Shown: in pieces, positions 38,312 through 46,005 of the stretch
Layout of the letters: every line of letters starts with the position of its first letter
Numbering within the stretch: position 1 is the first letter of the stretch
Source: Streptomyces sp. HUAS MG91
Lineage (GTDB): Bacteria > Actinomycetota > Actinomycetes > Streptomycetales > Streptomycetaceae
Assembly (NCBI RefSeq): GCF_040529335.1
Contig: NZ_CP159534.1
Location: 8,184,001 to 8,248,000, forward strand
Length of the DNA stretch: 64,000 bases
Direction: 5' to 3'
Notes under the pieces: model-generated
What the model saw: only the letters and a program-made list of their open reading frames with translations
Told to the model about the DNA's origin: nothing
Database searches by the model: none
Position numbers and translations under genes: made by a program

Positions 38312-38952
38312 TGGCCGGCGACGACAGCGCGCGCATCGAGCACCTGGTCACCTCGGGGACGTTCTCCCTGGACGGCGGCACCTGGGACGTCGACAACAAC
38401 GTGTGGCTCGTGGGTGACGACGAGGAGGTCGTCGTCATCGACGCCGCGCACGACGCCGACGCCATCGCCGCCGCCGTCGGCGACCGCCGGCTCGTCGCCG
38501 TCGTGTGCACCCACGCCCACGACGACCACATCGACGCCGCGCCCGCCCTGGCCGATCGGACGGGCGCGCCGATCCTGCTGCACCCGGCCGATCTCGACCT
38601 GTGGAAGCTCACGCACCCGGACCGCGCTCCCGACGCCGAACTCGCCGACGGGCAGCGGCTGACCGTCGCCGGCGTCGAGCTGACCGTGCTGCACACCCCG
38701 GGGCACTGCCACGGCGCGGTCAGCCTGTACGCGCCGGCGCTCGGCACCGTCTTCACCGGTGACACCCTCTTCAAGGGCGGACCGGGCGCGACCGGCCGTA
38801 CGTTCAGCGACTTCCCGACGATCGTCGACTCGATCCGCGAGCGGCTGCTCACGCTGCCGCCCGAGACCGTCGTCCGCACCGGACACGGTGACAGCACGAC
38901 GATCGGGGCGGAGGCGCCCGACCTCGACGACTGGATCACGCGAGGTCACTGA
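38311..38952 (+). CDS. Metallo-beta-lactamase-fold hydrolase of formaldehyde pathway
   Basis: A 213-residue MBL-fold hydrolase. The metal motif is CTHAHDDHIDAAP (HxHxDH), the next His in VLHTPGHCHGAVSLY, the Asp in VFTGDTLFKGGPG and the final His in RTGHGDSTTI, all in the right order. It is fused translationally to the upstream mycothiol dehydrogenase gene by a one-base overlap, and the same pair occurs in mycobacteria, where the MBL protein is thought to hydrolyse the formyl-mycothiol product to release formate. That role is an inference from context. Confidence 0.9.
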   Translation: MAGDDSARIEHLVTSGTFSLDGGTWDVDNNVWLVGDDEEVVVIDAAHDADAIAAAVGDRRLVAVVCTHAHDDHIDAAPALADRTGAPILLHPADLDLWKLTHPDRAPDAELADGQRLTVAGVELTVLHTPGHCHGAVSLYAPALGTVFTGDTLFKGGPGATGRTFSDFPTIVDSIRERLLTLPPETVVRTGHGDSTTIGAEAPDLDDWITRGH

Positions 38953-38980
38953 GCGGCGCGTGCCGTGGCGCGGGCGGTGC

Positions 38981-39382
38981 TCAGCAGGGTGCGAGCACCG
39001 CCCGCACCGTCTTGCCGCCCTGCGGATGCGGCTCCACACTCCAGCGCCGCGCCAGCGCGCGCACCAGCGTGATCCCGCGGCCCCCCTCGGCGGACTGCGA
39101 CGCGGGCCGCAGGCGCGGCAGCCCCGGACCGTCGTCGTGCACCGCCACCGTGAGCTCGTCCGCGTCGATGCGCAGGCTCATCCGGCAGCGGCCGTCGGAC
39201 GCCCGGGTGGCGTTGGTGACCAGTTCGGACACCACCAGTTCCGCGTCCGCCGCCGTGTCGCAGGTGCGCCCGGCCATGAACGAACGGGTCAGGCGCCGGG
39301 CCAGCCGCGGGGCCCCGGACCCTTGTGGCATCAGATACTCCACGCGTGCCGTACGCCCCTGGGCGTCCGTGAACGCACGCAT
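38981..39382 (-). CDS. Anti-sigma-factor-type ATP-binding protein
   Basis: A 133-residue protein with the GHKL histidine-kinase-like ATPase fold of RsbW/SpoIIAB anti-sigma factors. N-box VVSELVTNATRASDGR, G1 box VAVHDDGPGLPRL and G2 box GGRGITLVRALARRW are all visible, so ATP binding is very likely. Streptomyces genomes carry many such short proteins; the partners are anti-anti-sigma factors and sigma-F-type factors, none of which is adjacent. ATG 39382 has AAGGGAG eight bases upstream; a GTG three codons earlier is less likely. Four 10-bp tandem repeats lie just upstream in its control region. Confidence 0.85.
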   Translation of the reverse strand: MRAFTDAQGRTARVEYLMPQGSGAPRLARRLTRSFMAGRTCDTAADAELVVSELVTNATRASDGRCRMSLRIDADELTVAVHDDGPGLPRLRPASQSAEGGRGITLVRALARRWSVEPHPQGGKTVRAVLAPC

Positions 39383-39400
39383 GACGATCACTCCCTTCTC

Positions 39401-39440
39401 TACGAGTCTCCACGAGCTTCTGCGAGCTTCTCCGAGCCTC
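39401..39440. repeat. Four 10-bp direct repeats upstream of anti-sigma gene
   Basis: On the gene strand the unit is GA(A/G)(G/A)CTCGNN, occurring four times in a row at exactly 10-bp steps (core positions 39401-39440), ending about 19 bp before the ATG. Units differ by only one or two bases. Phasing with one DNA turn suggests a multimeric operator or a bent-DNA element. Confidence 0.5.
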
Positions 39441-39586
39441 TGTGTCTTCTTCCGTCCCGCGGGGTCTTGCCCCGCCGCGTCCTGCTCCGGTAAAGAGGCA
39501 CATTCCCGGGGAACTTGATCCCCATGCGGGTTCGTTTCGATGGCCCGGCCACGGTGTGGCGGCGGCCCGGGAACCGGAGGACGGGG

Positions 39587-39883
39587 TCAGTCACTCTCCG
39601 TGGGGTGGGCCAGCGCGTCGAGAAAGCGCTCCAGGGCGGGCGAGGACGTGCCGTCGCCGCAGCGGGCCCGCTCCACCTGCGGGATCGACGGTTTGCCCAG
39701 CTGAAGAGCCTGTGCCTCGATGGCCTCGGTCAGATGCAGCCGCTCCATGGCCCGTTCCGCGGCCGAGCGGCGAACGTACTCGATGACTGTCACGCCCAGG
39801 TGGTCCGCGTGTCTGCGGACCGCGTCGTACTCGTCGGGCGTGAAGAGCTCCCGCAGGAGCGCGGTACCGTCCATGGCCCGCAT
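39587..39883 (-). CDS. Small hypothetical protein, possible ribbon-helix-helix type
   Basis: A 98-residue protein. The middle part, LFTPDEYDAVRRHADHLG followed by TVIEYVRRSAAERAMERL, has the strand-helix-helix rhythm of ribbon-helix-helix or related small DNA-binding proteins, with Arg-rich helices. The C-terminal 30 residues (IPQVERARCGDGTSS...) look flexible. Start at ATG 39883; an ATG three codons later is possible. No neighbouring toxin gene is present, so an antitoxin role is not supported. Function unknown. Confidence 0.55.
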   Translation of the reverse strand: MRAMDGTALLRELFTPDEYDAVRRHADHLGVTVIEYVRRSAAERAMERLHLTEAIEAQALQLGKPSIPQVERARCGDGTSSPALERFLDALAHPTESD

Positions 39884-39970
39884 GATGCCGGTCCGGTTCC
39901 GGCCGCGTGGGCGGATGGCATATTCACCCCCCGTTCGCGTGGAGTTGGCGCATGCCGGTGGCGCGCGGGA

Positions 39971-41284
39971 TCAGAACCGGTCCGGATCGGCGACCGCCCA
40001 GTCGGACGCCCAGGCCGGGGGCGGCCCGGCCGTCAGCTGACCCGGCTCGAGCCAGTCGTACAGGCCCGCGTAGGGGAGCAGTTCGTGGGGCGCGATGCGC
40101 CGGATCAGCTGGTGCGGGCCCAGCTCGCGCGGGTCCCGCACGCCCATCGCGGCCATGATCTGGCCCGCGCTGCGCACCGTGGCCCGCTGGAAGCGGTGGA
40201 CGCGCGCCGCCTTGTCCGGCACGTCCAGCGCCCGCGCCCGGCCGGGGTCCTGGGTCGCCACGCCGACCGGGCAGGTGTTGGTGTGGCAGCGCTGGGCCTG
40301 GATGCAGCCGACCGCGAACATCATGGCGCGGGCCGCGTTCGTGAAGTCCGCGCCCTGGAGCAGGCGTTTGACGATGTCGGCGCCCGTGGCGACCTTGCCG
40401 CTCGCGCCGATCCGGATCCGGTCGCGCAGCCCGGTGCCGACGAGGCAGTTGTGCACGGTGATCAGGCCCTCGGTGAGCGGCATGCCGAGGTGGTCGGCGA
40501 ACTCCAGCGGCGCCGCGCCCGTGCCGCCCTCCGCTCCGTCCACGATCACGAAGTCCGGGGCGACCCCCTCGACGAGCATCGCCCTGCAGATCGCGAGGAA
40601 CTGCGCGCGGGAGCCCACGCACAGCTTGAACCCGACCGGCTTGCCGCCCGCGAGTGTCCGCAACTCGGCCAGGAAAAGCACCAGTTGGCGTGGCGTGTCG
40701 AACGCGCGATGGTAGGGCGGCGACACCACCGTCCGCCCCTCGGGCACATCCCGTACGCGGGCGATCTCCGCGTTCACCTTGCTGCCCGGCAGCACCCCGC
40801 CGATGCCCGGCTTCGCCCCCTGCGACAGCTTCACGGACACGCACTTGACCTGATCGAGCGCGGCCTTCTCGGCGAACGCGGCGCGGTCGAAGCCGCCGTC
40901 GTCGGTGCGGCACCCGAAGTAGCCGGTGCCGATCTCCCACACCAGGTCGCCGCCGTGCGCGAGGTGGTGCTCGGACAGGCCGCCCTCACCGGTGTCGTGC
41001 GCGAAACCGCCCAGCGCCGCGCCTTTGTTGAGCGCGCGGATCGCGGGCGCCGACAGGGCGCCGAAACTCATCGCGGAGACGTTCAGGAGCGCCATGTCGT
41101 ACGGGCGTGAGCAGTCGGGGCCGCCGATCCGCACCGTCGGCGGACGCTCGGCCGGGTCCACGGGCCGCAGGGACGGCACCAGGAACTCGTAGCCCTGCTC
41201 GTACACGTCCCGCTCGGTGCCGAACAGTTCCTCGGCCGAGCGGTTCTCCGGGTACTTCGCGCGCTGGTAGACGATGTCGCGCAC
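39971..41284 (-). CDS. FMN-binding glutamate-synthase-family protein, N-terminally shortened
   Basis: A 437-residue member of the glutamate-synthase FMN-domain family (archaeal/bacterial GltB2-like, alpha/beta barrel). SMSFGALSAPAIRALN, TGEGGLSEHH, VSVKLSQGAKPGIGG, DGAEGGTGAAPLEFADH and the iron-sulfur cysteines in VGCIQAQRCHTNTCPVGVATQ are all present. Homologues are usually about 520 residues with a membrane-linked N-terminal extension. Here the first possible start is GTG 41284, yet family-like residues RAFDRPYDRDVRD continue upstream in frame without a start codon until a stop near 41380. The gene therefore appears to have lost about 80-90 codons; activity is uncertain. An iron box lies immediately upstream. 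Confidence 0.78.
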   Translation of the reverse strand: MRDIVYQRAKYPENRSAEELFGTERDVYEQGYEFLVPSLRPVDPAERPPTVRIGGPDCSRPYDMALLNVSAMSFGALSAPAIRALNKGAALGGFAHDTGEGGLSEHHLAHGGDLVWEIGTGYFGCRTDDGGFDRAAFAEKAALDQVKCVSVKLSQGAKPGIGGVLPGSKVNAEIARVRDVPEGRTVVSPPYHRAFDTPRQLVLFLAELRTLAGGKPVGFKLCVGSRAQFLAICRAMLVEGVAPDFVIVDGAEGGTGAAPLEFADHLGMPLTEGLITVHNCLVGTGLRDRIRIGASGKVATGADIVKRLLQGADFTNAARAMMFAVGCIQAQRCHTNTCPVGVATQDPGRARALDVPDKAARVHRFQRATVRSAGQIMAAMGVRDPRELGPHQLIRRIAPHELLPYAGLYDWLEPGQLTAGPPPAWASDWAVADPDRF

Positions 41285-41380
41285 GTCCCGGTCGTAGGGG
41301 CGGTCAAACGCACGCGGCGTCGATCCGGCCGCGCCGACACAGCGCGGTGGGGTGGACCCTCGGCGACGATCTCCGCTAAG

Positions 41381-41399
41381 TTAGGTGAGGCTTACCTAA
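41381..41399. promoter_or_regulatory. Iron box (DmdR/IdeR operator)
   Basis: TTAGGTGAGGCTTACCTAA is a 19-bp sequence matching the DmdR/IdeR consensus (TTAGGTTAGGCTMACCTAA) at nearly every position and is almost palindromic. It ends 12 bp before the ATG of the DUF2470 gene at 41411 and about 100 bp from the divergent glutamate-synthase-family start. Iron-loaded DmdR would block transcription of the DUF2470 gene, which fits its probable role in haem or iron use. Confidence 0.88.
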
Positions 41400-41410
41400 G
41401 GGAGGTTCGG

Positions 41411-42109
41411 ATGGGAGTCCGACAGATCGCTGCCGCCGTACCCACCGCGGCGGCCCGCGCGCGCTCCGTGCTCGCCGCCGCGTGGACGTGCGGCGTCACC
41501 ACGGACGTGGGGCAGGACGACCTCGTCGGCGCCCACCGCGTCGCCACGGAGGACGGCACGGTACGCATCAGCCCGCCGCCGGACAGTGTGCTCGCCGCGG
41601 CCGTGCTGTGCGCGCCGCACGGACGGCCCACGACCCTCCTGGAATTCGCCGACGCGGCGCCCGTCCCGGTCCGCGACCGCGTCCGCGCCCGCCTCTGGCT
41701 CTCCGGCGAGCTGGTCCCCGACGGCGAGGAACTGCTGCTGATCCCCGAACGGGCCGTGTTGCAGACCCGCTCCGAGCGCATCGGCATCGACCTCGACGAC
41801 CTCGCCACGACCGCCCCCGACCCGCTCGCCCTCGCCGAGCCGCGGCTGCTCACCCATCTCGCCGAGGCCCATCCCGAGGCCGTCGAGCAGCTGACCCGGC
41901 TGATCGCGCCCGACAGCCTGCACGGCGTCGTGCGCGTCCAGCCCCTCGCCGTCGACCGGCACGGACTGACGCTGCGCCTGGAGCGCACGCGCGGCCAGGC
42001 CGACGTGCGCATCCCCTTCCACACCCCCGCCGACGACCTGGGCTCGCTCACCGAGCGCATGCACTGCCTGCTCGCCTCGGCGCAGTCCGTCACCCGCCGG
42101 ATGAGGTGA
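41411..42109 (+). CDS. DUF2470-containing protein, probably haem/iron-related
   Basis: A 232-residue protein. The C-terminal third, EPRLLTHLAEAHPEAVEQL through VVRVQPLAVDRHGLTLRLE and DDLGSLTERMHCLLASA, is the DUF2470 domain found at the end of HugZ-type haem oxygenases and related haem-binding proteins. The N-terminal part (about 1-130) resembles the split-barrel half of those proteins but is more diverged. The iron box at 41381-41399 overlaps its promoter, so it is made under iron limitation. Role in haem breakdown or iron storage is an inference. The gene overlaps the acyltransferase gene by 20 bases (convergent). Confidence 0.82.
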   Translation: MGVRQIAAAVPTAAARARSVLAAAWTCGVTTDVGQDDLVGAHRVATEDGTVRISPPPDSVLAAAVLCAPHGRPTTLLEFADAAPVPVRDRVRARLWLSGELVPDGEELLLIPERAVLQTRSERIGIDLDDLATTAPDPLALAEPRLLTHLAEAHPEAVEQLTRLIAPDSLHGVVRVQPLAVDRHGLTLRLERTRGQADVRIPFHTPADDLGSLTERMHCLLASAQSVTRRMR

Positions 42110-43187
42110 CCCGCTCCTCGCGCGGGGCCTTCTGACCGGGCGGCGTCCTCGGCCGCGGCCTGCGGAACGCCCACTCCATGCGCGGCTCGACGACGGGCCG
42201 GAACACGCGCCGCACCGGCTCCGTGCAGAGCACGGTGATCAGGGCGACGGCCGCCGCGGTGACGGCCAGTTCCCCCACCGGGCCGTGCAGCCACGGGTGG
42301 TCGTACCAGCCCCCGAACCGGGACGCCTTGATGACGAAACCGTGCAGCAGGTACGCGTAGATCGTCCCGGTGCCGAGCGCCGTGAACCACAGCCGGCGGC
42401 CCGGCACCCAGGACAGGAAGCAGGCGGTGAGCACGAGCGCGAGCACGAACAGGGCGGGCGTCGCCCACAGGCCCGTCCACGCCGGCACCCCGCGCCCCAC
42501 CACGCTGCCGCGGTGGTAGAACCAGCCCGCGTCGAACCACGGCGCCACCCAGTACGCCGTCACGACCGCCGCGAGCATCACCGGCAGCGCGGCCAGCCGG
42601 AACCGCCAGGTGCGCAGCCACGAGAAGTGCTCGGGCCGCAGCACCAGCCCCACCACGAAGAACGGCAGGAACTGCAGCACCCGTTGCAGCGCCAGGTCCC
42701 CGCCCGCTCCCGGCCACATCGACACCGCCGTGCCCACGGCCAGCGCCACCGGCACGGGACGGCGCAGCTGGAGCCAGAGCGGCGTCGAGAGCCGCCAGAT
42801 GAACAGCGCGGCCAGGAACCACATCACGTACCAGGGATCCAGCAGGCTGATCGGATAGCACGGATCGTCCTGCGCCCACCGGTAGAACAGCGTGTACGCC
42901 ACCTCGAACACGACGTACGGCACGGCGACGCCGGTGATCAGCCGCTTCAGGCGCCGGGGCGCCATGTCGAAACTGCGCGAGAAGTAGCCCGATATCAGGG
43001 CGAACGCCGGCATGTGGAAGGCGTACACGGTCAGGTACAGCGCCGTCACCGCGCGGGAGCCGTAGGTCAGGGGTTCCCAGGCGTGCCCGCACGCGACGAG
43101 CACGATCGTCAGGAACTTCACGTTGTCGAAGTAGGACTCGCGCGCCCTGCCCCCGGTGGCTGTGGCCTGTGGTGCCTGCTGTCGCAT
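42090..43187 (-). CDS. Membrane acyltransferase, family 3 (OafA-like)
   Basis: A 365-residue integral membrane O-acyltransferase. The first helix is RESYFDNVKFLTIVLVACGHAW with the conserved Arg-Asp and the catalytic His, followed by about nine further hydrophobic helices (for example YVMWFLAALFIWRLSTPLWL). Family 3 enzymes move acetyl or other acyl groups to exported sugars, lipids or antibiotics. The last 25 residues are cytoplasmic and proline/arginine-rich. GGAGGGG precedes ATG 43187. Convergent with the DUF2470 gene (20-bp overlap). The acceptor is unknown. Confidence 0.83.
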   Translation of the reverse strand: MRQQAPQATATGGRARESYFDNVKFLTIVLVACGHAWEPLTYGSRAVTALYLTVYAFHMPAFALISGYFSRSFDMAPRRLKRLITGVAVPYVVFEVAYTLFYRWAQDDPCYPISLLDPWYVMWFLAALFIWRLSTPLWLQLRRPVPVALAVGTAVSMWPGAGGDLALQRVLQFLPFFVVGLVLRPEHFSWLRTWRFRLAALPVMLAAVVTAYWVAPWFDAGWFYHRGSVVGRGVPAWTGLWATPALFVLALVLTACFLSWVPGRRLWFTALGTGTIYAYLLHGFVIKASRFGGWYDHPWLHGPVGELAVTAAAVALITVLCTEPVRRVFRPVVEPRMEWAFRRPRPRTPPGQKAPREERVTSSGG

Positions 43188-43270
43188 CGTGGTGCCGCGC
43201 CCCTCCTGCTGCGTGGGTCAAACCTCCCGCCTGCCCAGCCGGGGCCGTTCCATGACACGGAACGTGGAAA

Positions 43271-43311
43271 GGGCCCCCGGCGACGAGAGACGGTTACGTC
43301 GCCGGGGGCCC
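43271..43311 (-). terminator. GC-rich terminator hairpin
   Basis: GGGCCCCCGGCGACG (43271-43285) and its exact reverse complement (43297-43311) form a 15-bp stem with an 11-base loop, 24 bp after the SDR stop at 43335. It separates the SDR gene from the acyltransferase gene downstream on the same strand. Confidence 0.8.
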
Positions 43312-43334
43312 CGCAGAGGGGTGGTGCCGCGGGA

Positions 43335-44135
43335 TCAGACGGCGGTGTAGGCGCCGTCGACCAGGTGGTAGCTGCCCACGATGAACGAGGCGCGGTCCGA
43401 CAGCAGGAACGCGATCAGCTCCGCGACCTCCTCGGCCTTGCCCAGGCGGCCCGCCGGGTGCAGCGCGACCAGGCCGTCGTAGGCGGCCTTGTCCATCTGC
43501 TGGAGCAGCGGGGTGTCGATGAAGCCGGGGCCCACCGCGTTGACCCGGATGCCCTTGGCGGAGTACTCGGCCGCGGCCGTCTTCGTCAGACCCACGACAC
43601 CGTGCTTCGCCGCCACGTACGCGGGGGAGCCGGCGAAGCCGACCGAGCCGAGGATCGACGCGACGTTCACGATCGCGCCGCCCTTGCCGGCCGCCTCGAT
43701 GACGGGCAGCTCATAGCGCAGGGAGTAGAAGACGCCGTCCAGGTTGGTGCGGATCACGCGGTTGTACGCGTCGATGTCGTACGCGCCCGTGGGGGTGCTC
43801 GGGCCGCCGATGCCGGCGTTGTTCACGGCCAGGTCGAGACCGCCGAAGGTGTCGACGGTGAACTTCACGGCGGCCTCGACGGACGCGGCCTGCGTCACGT
43901 CCAGGGCGACGGCGGCGGCCTCGATGCCCTCGGCGGCGAGGGTCTCGGCGGCCTCCTTGGCGCCCTGCTCGTTGAAGTCGGCGATGACGACCTGGGCGCC
44001 GCCACGGCCCAGACGGCGGGCGGTGGCCAGACCGATGCCGGAGGCGGAGCCGGTGACCAGGGCGGTCTTCCCGGCGAACTCGGTGGCGTAGTCGGTCGAT
44101 GCGGGGGCGGGGGCGGGGGCGGGGGTGGTGCTCAT
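43335..44135 (-). CDS. Short-chain dehydrogenase/reductase
   Basis: A 266-residue classical SDR. The NAD(P) site is ALVTGSASGIGLATARRL, the NNAG motif is in LAVNNAGIGGPST, and the catalytic Ser, Tyr and Lys are in VNVASILGS and PAYVAAKHGVVGL (YxxxK). PGFIDTPLL is the conserved loop. The N-terminus is an Ala-Pro repeat (APAPAPAP) encoded by four GCGGGG units, an unusual low-complexity tail. It lies eight bases downstream of a TetR gene on the same strand and is probably repressed by it. Substrate unknown. Confidence 0.88.
   Translation of the reverse strand: MSTTPAPAPAPASTDYATEFAGKTALVTGSASGIGLATARRLGRGGAQVVIADFNEQGAKEAAETLAAEGIEAAAVALDVTQAASVEAAVKFTVDTFGGLDLAVNNAGIGGPSTPTGAYDIDAYNRVIRTNLDGVFYSLRYELPVIEAAGKGGAIVNVASILGSVGFAGSPAYVAAKHGVVGLTKTAAAEYSAKGIRVNAVGPGFIDTPLLQQMDKAAYDGLVALHPAGRLGKAEEVAELIAFLLSDRASFIVGSYHLVDGAYTAV
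44101..44124. repeat. Four GCGGGG hexamer repeats at SDR N-terminus
   Basis: GCGGGG repeats four times without interruption at the start of the SDR gene, coding for alternating Ala and Pro. The plus strand is G-rich enough to form a quadruplex, and hexamer slippage would change the tail length without a frameshift. Confidence 0.6.
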
Positions 44136-44143
44136 GGTGCGTG

Positions 44144-44812
44144 TCACTCTCTTGTTGCTTCCTCGGAGGTCGCCGCCGATCGGGCGGCCTCCCCAGTGAG
44201 GGCGTCGTAGGCCCGCGCCACCAGATCGGCGAGGTCCTCGGCGTCCGTGCCGTCGTCGCGTGCCCAGGTGCGCAGCGCGGCGGTCAGCACGCCGGCCGCG
44301 GCGCCGACCACGACCTCGGGGCGCAGGTCCCGGGCCGGATCGGTGCCGAGCCGGTCGGCGATGATGCGTACGGACTCGTCCTGGGCGTCGACCCGGATCC
44401 GCTCGTACGCGGCGAACAGGGCGGGCTCGCGGTCCACGGCGGCGTACAGCAGCCGCTGCTCGGGCCGGTGGTGCCAGCCGGGGGTCGCCCGGTCGGCGAG
44501 CCAGTCGGCGACCGCCCTGCGGTAGGCGAGCAGCGGGGGCTCGGACGCGGGGCGCTCGCGCAGCGCCGCGTTGATCCGGGCGCCGTCCGCGCGGGTGAAG
44601 TCGAGCGCCGCGTCCTCCTTGCCGGAGAAGTGCCGGCTGAAGGTGCGGCGCGTGACGTCGGCGCGCTCGGCGATCGCCTCGACGGTGACCTCCGCGAGGC
44701 CGCGCTCCAGGACCAGGGCCACCGCCGCCTCGGCAAGCGCCTCGCGGGTCCGCCGGGCCTTCAGCTGCCGGCGGTCCGCGGGGGGCGGGGTGGTGGGCTC
44801 GTTCGCCTTCAT
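44144..44812 (-). CDS. TetR-family regulator
   Basis: A 222-residue TetR/AcrR-type repressor. The helix-turn-helix is VTVEAIAERADVTRRTFSRH at about residues 38-57, preceded by RRTREALAEAAVALVLERG. The C-terminal ligand domain is rich in Ala, Arg and Asp (DWLADRATPGWHHRPEQ). It is followed by the SDR gene (8-bp gap) in one operon. Two tandem GTCCC-N3-GGGAC sites lie just upstream of its ATG and are the likely operators for autorepression. Confidence 0.88.
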   Translation of the reverse strand: MKANEPTTPPPADRRQLKARRTREALAEAAVALVLERGLAEVTVEAIAERADVTRRTFSRHFSGKEDAALDFTRADGARINAALRERPASEPPLLAYRRAVADWLADRATPGWHHRPEQRLLYAAVDREPALFAAYERIRVDAQDESVRIIADRLGTDPARDLRPEVVVGAAAGVLTAALRTWARDDGTDAEDLADLVARAYDALTGEAARSAATSEEATRE

Positions 44813-44833
44813 GTCTTCGAGAGTACACCTTTG

Positions 44834-44864
44834 TGTCCCGATGGGACATGAGTCCCGGGGGGAC
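44834..44864. promoter_or_regulatory. Twin TetR operators GTCCC-N3-GGGAC
   Basis: TGTCCCGATGGGACA (44834-44848) and GTCCCGGGGGGAC (44852-44864) repeat the same palindrome, GTCCC-N3-GGGAC, with centres 17 bp apart, 22 bp upstream of the TetR gene's ATG. Two adjacent copies of one dimer site argue strongly for a real operator region of the neighbouring TetR protein. Confidence 0.7.
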
Positions 44865-44882
44865 ATTTTCGGGTACGGGGAA

Positions 44883-45923
44883 TCAGCCGTGCCAGTGGCC
44901 GTGGAGCGCGGCGGTGGCGAAGCCGGGGCCGTAGGCCACCATCGTGCCGCGGGCGCCGACGGGCGGCGGGTCGGCGTGGGTGCGCTCCAGGACGCGGAGG
45001 ACGCTCGGGCCGCCGAGGTTGCCCTCCTCGGTGAGGGTGTCCGTGGAGTGCCGGGCGTCCTCGTCGGTGAGACCGAGCAGGCCGATGGTGTCCGCGATGA
45101 TGCGGGGGCTGCCCGGGTGGACCAGGGGGAAGTCGGTGCGCCGGCCGCCCAGCCACTCCTCCAGCACGGGGATCACCTCGCCCGACGCCGCGCGCCCCGC
45201 CTTCGTGGCGTCGAAGTGGAGGCCGTCCTCGGTGATGCGCCCGGCGAGGTGCCCCGCGCTGTCCGGCAGCAGATGTTCGAAGGAGTCGTCGAAGACGAAA
45301 CCCGGACCGAGCGGTTCGTCCGTGACGACGGCGGCTCCGGCCGAGTCGCCGAACAGGGCCTTGTAGATCATCGAGTCGATGCCGGTGTCGCTGTGGTGGT
45401 ACACGGCGGAGATGACCTCGGCGGCGACCACCAGCACTGTGCTCCCCGGGCGTGCGGCGACCATGTCGCCCGCGCTGATCAGGGTCTTGACGCCCCCCGT
45501 GCAGGCCAGGGTGGTGTGGGCGGTGCGGCGCACGGTGGGGCGCAGGCCGAGGGCGTTGACGAGGTGGACGTCCAGGTTCGGAGCCGCCCAGCCGGTGGAG
45601 TGCGTCGTGACGACGGCATCGATGTCACCGGCGTCCAGGCCCGCCGCGTCCAGCGCCGACTCCGCCGCCCTGTGGGCGAGTTCCAGCGCGTCGGCGAAGG
45701 CCGAAGCGGCCCGTTCGGCGATCCGCGCGCCGCCCGCGACGGTGGGGGAGATGAGCGGGCGGGTGAAATAACGGCTGTGGACCCCGCATCCGAGCACGGC
45801 GCGTACCGCGGCGGCGAGCCGGGGGTGTCCCGGATGGTGGGCACGTATGTCGTCGGCTATCTCGTCGGTGGTCACCTTGTGGGCGCCCAGCACGGTTCTC
45901 GGGGTGGATATGTAGGCAGGCAT
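44883..45923 (-). CDS. Type III polyketide synthase
   Basis: A 346-residue chalcone-synthase-like enzyme that condenses malonyl units onto a CoA starter without a carrier protein. The catalytic triad is visible: Cys141 in TTLACTGGVKTL, His269 in LVHPGSPRII and Asn302 in EEGNLGGPSVL. The His-Asn spacing of 33 equals His303-Asn336 in plant chalcone synthase. LFGDSAGAAVV and the C-terminal AYGPGFATAAL are further family marks. The segment around Cys differs from the usual bacterial GCAAG type. GGGAG precedes ATG 45923. An MmyB-type regulator gene lies directly upstream, and SDR/TetR genes downstream could tailor or control its product, giving a small natural-product locus. Confidence 0.87.
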   Translation of the reverse strand: MPAYISTPRTVLGAHKVTTDEIADDIRAHHPGHPRLAAAVRAVLGCGVHSRYFTRPLISPTVAGGARIAERAASAFADALELAHRAAESALDAAGLDAGDIDAVVTTHSTGWAAPNLDVHLVNALGLRPTVRRTAHTTLACTGGVKTLISAGDMVAARPGSTVLVVAAEVISAVYHHSDTGIDSMIYKALFGDSAGAAVVTDEPLGPGFVFDDSFEHLLPDSAGHLAGRITEDGLHFDATKAGRAASGEVIPVLEEWLGGRRTDFPLVHPGSPRIIADTIGLLGLTDEDARHSTDTLTEEGNLGGPSVLRVLERTHADPPPVGARGTMVAYGPGFATAALHGHWHG

Positions 45924-45964
45924 GTGGTGGCTCCCACGGGGCTGGAGGGGGTGTGGGGGGCCGA

Positions 45965-45996
45965 TTCAACCTACGTGACCCGAGAAGGTAGTTGAA
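45965..45996. promoter_or_regulatory. Imperfect inverted repeat before type III PKS
   Basis: TTCAAC (45965-45970) and GTTGAA (45991-45996) are exact inverted arms, with further partly matching CTAC/GTAG bases inside, 42-73 bp upstream of the polyketide synthase ATG and directly after the regulator gene's stop. It may be a binding site of the adjacent MmyB-type regulator. Confidence 0.3.
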
Positions 45997-46005
45997 GAGT
46001 ACAAG

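Noticed and set aside
41381..41399. TTAGGTGAGGCTTACCTAA considered as a small terminator hairpin
   Set aside because: It lies upstream of both flanking genes and matches the DmdR/IdeR operator consensus, so an iron box is the better reading.
44101..44124. GCGGGG hexamers considered as a phase-variation switch
   Set aside because: A six-base unit cannot shift the reading frame; slippage would only change the Ala-Pro tail length.
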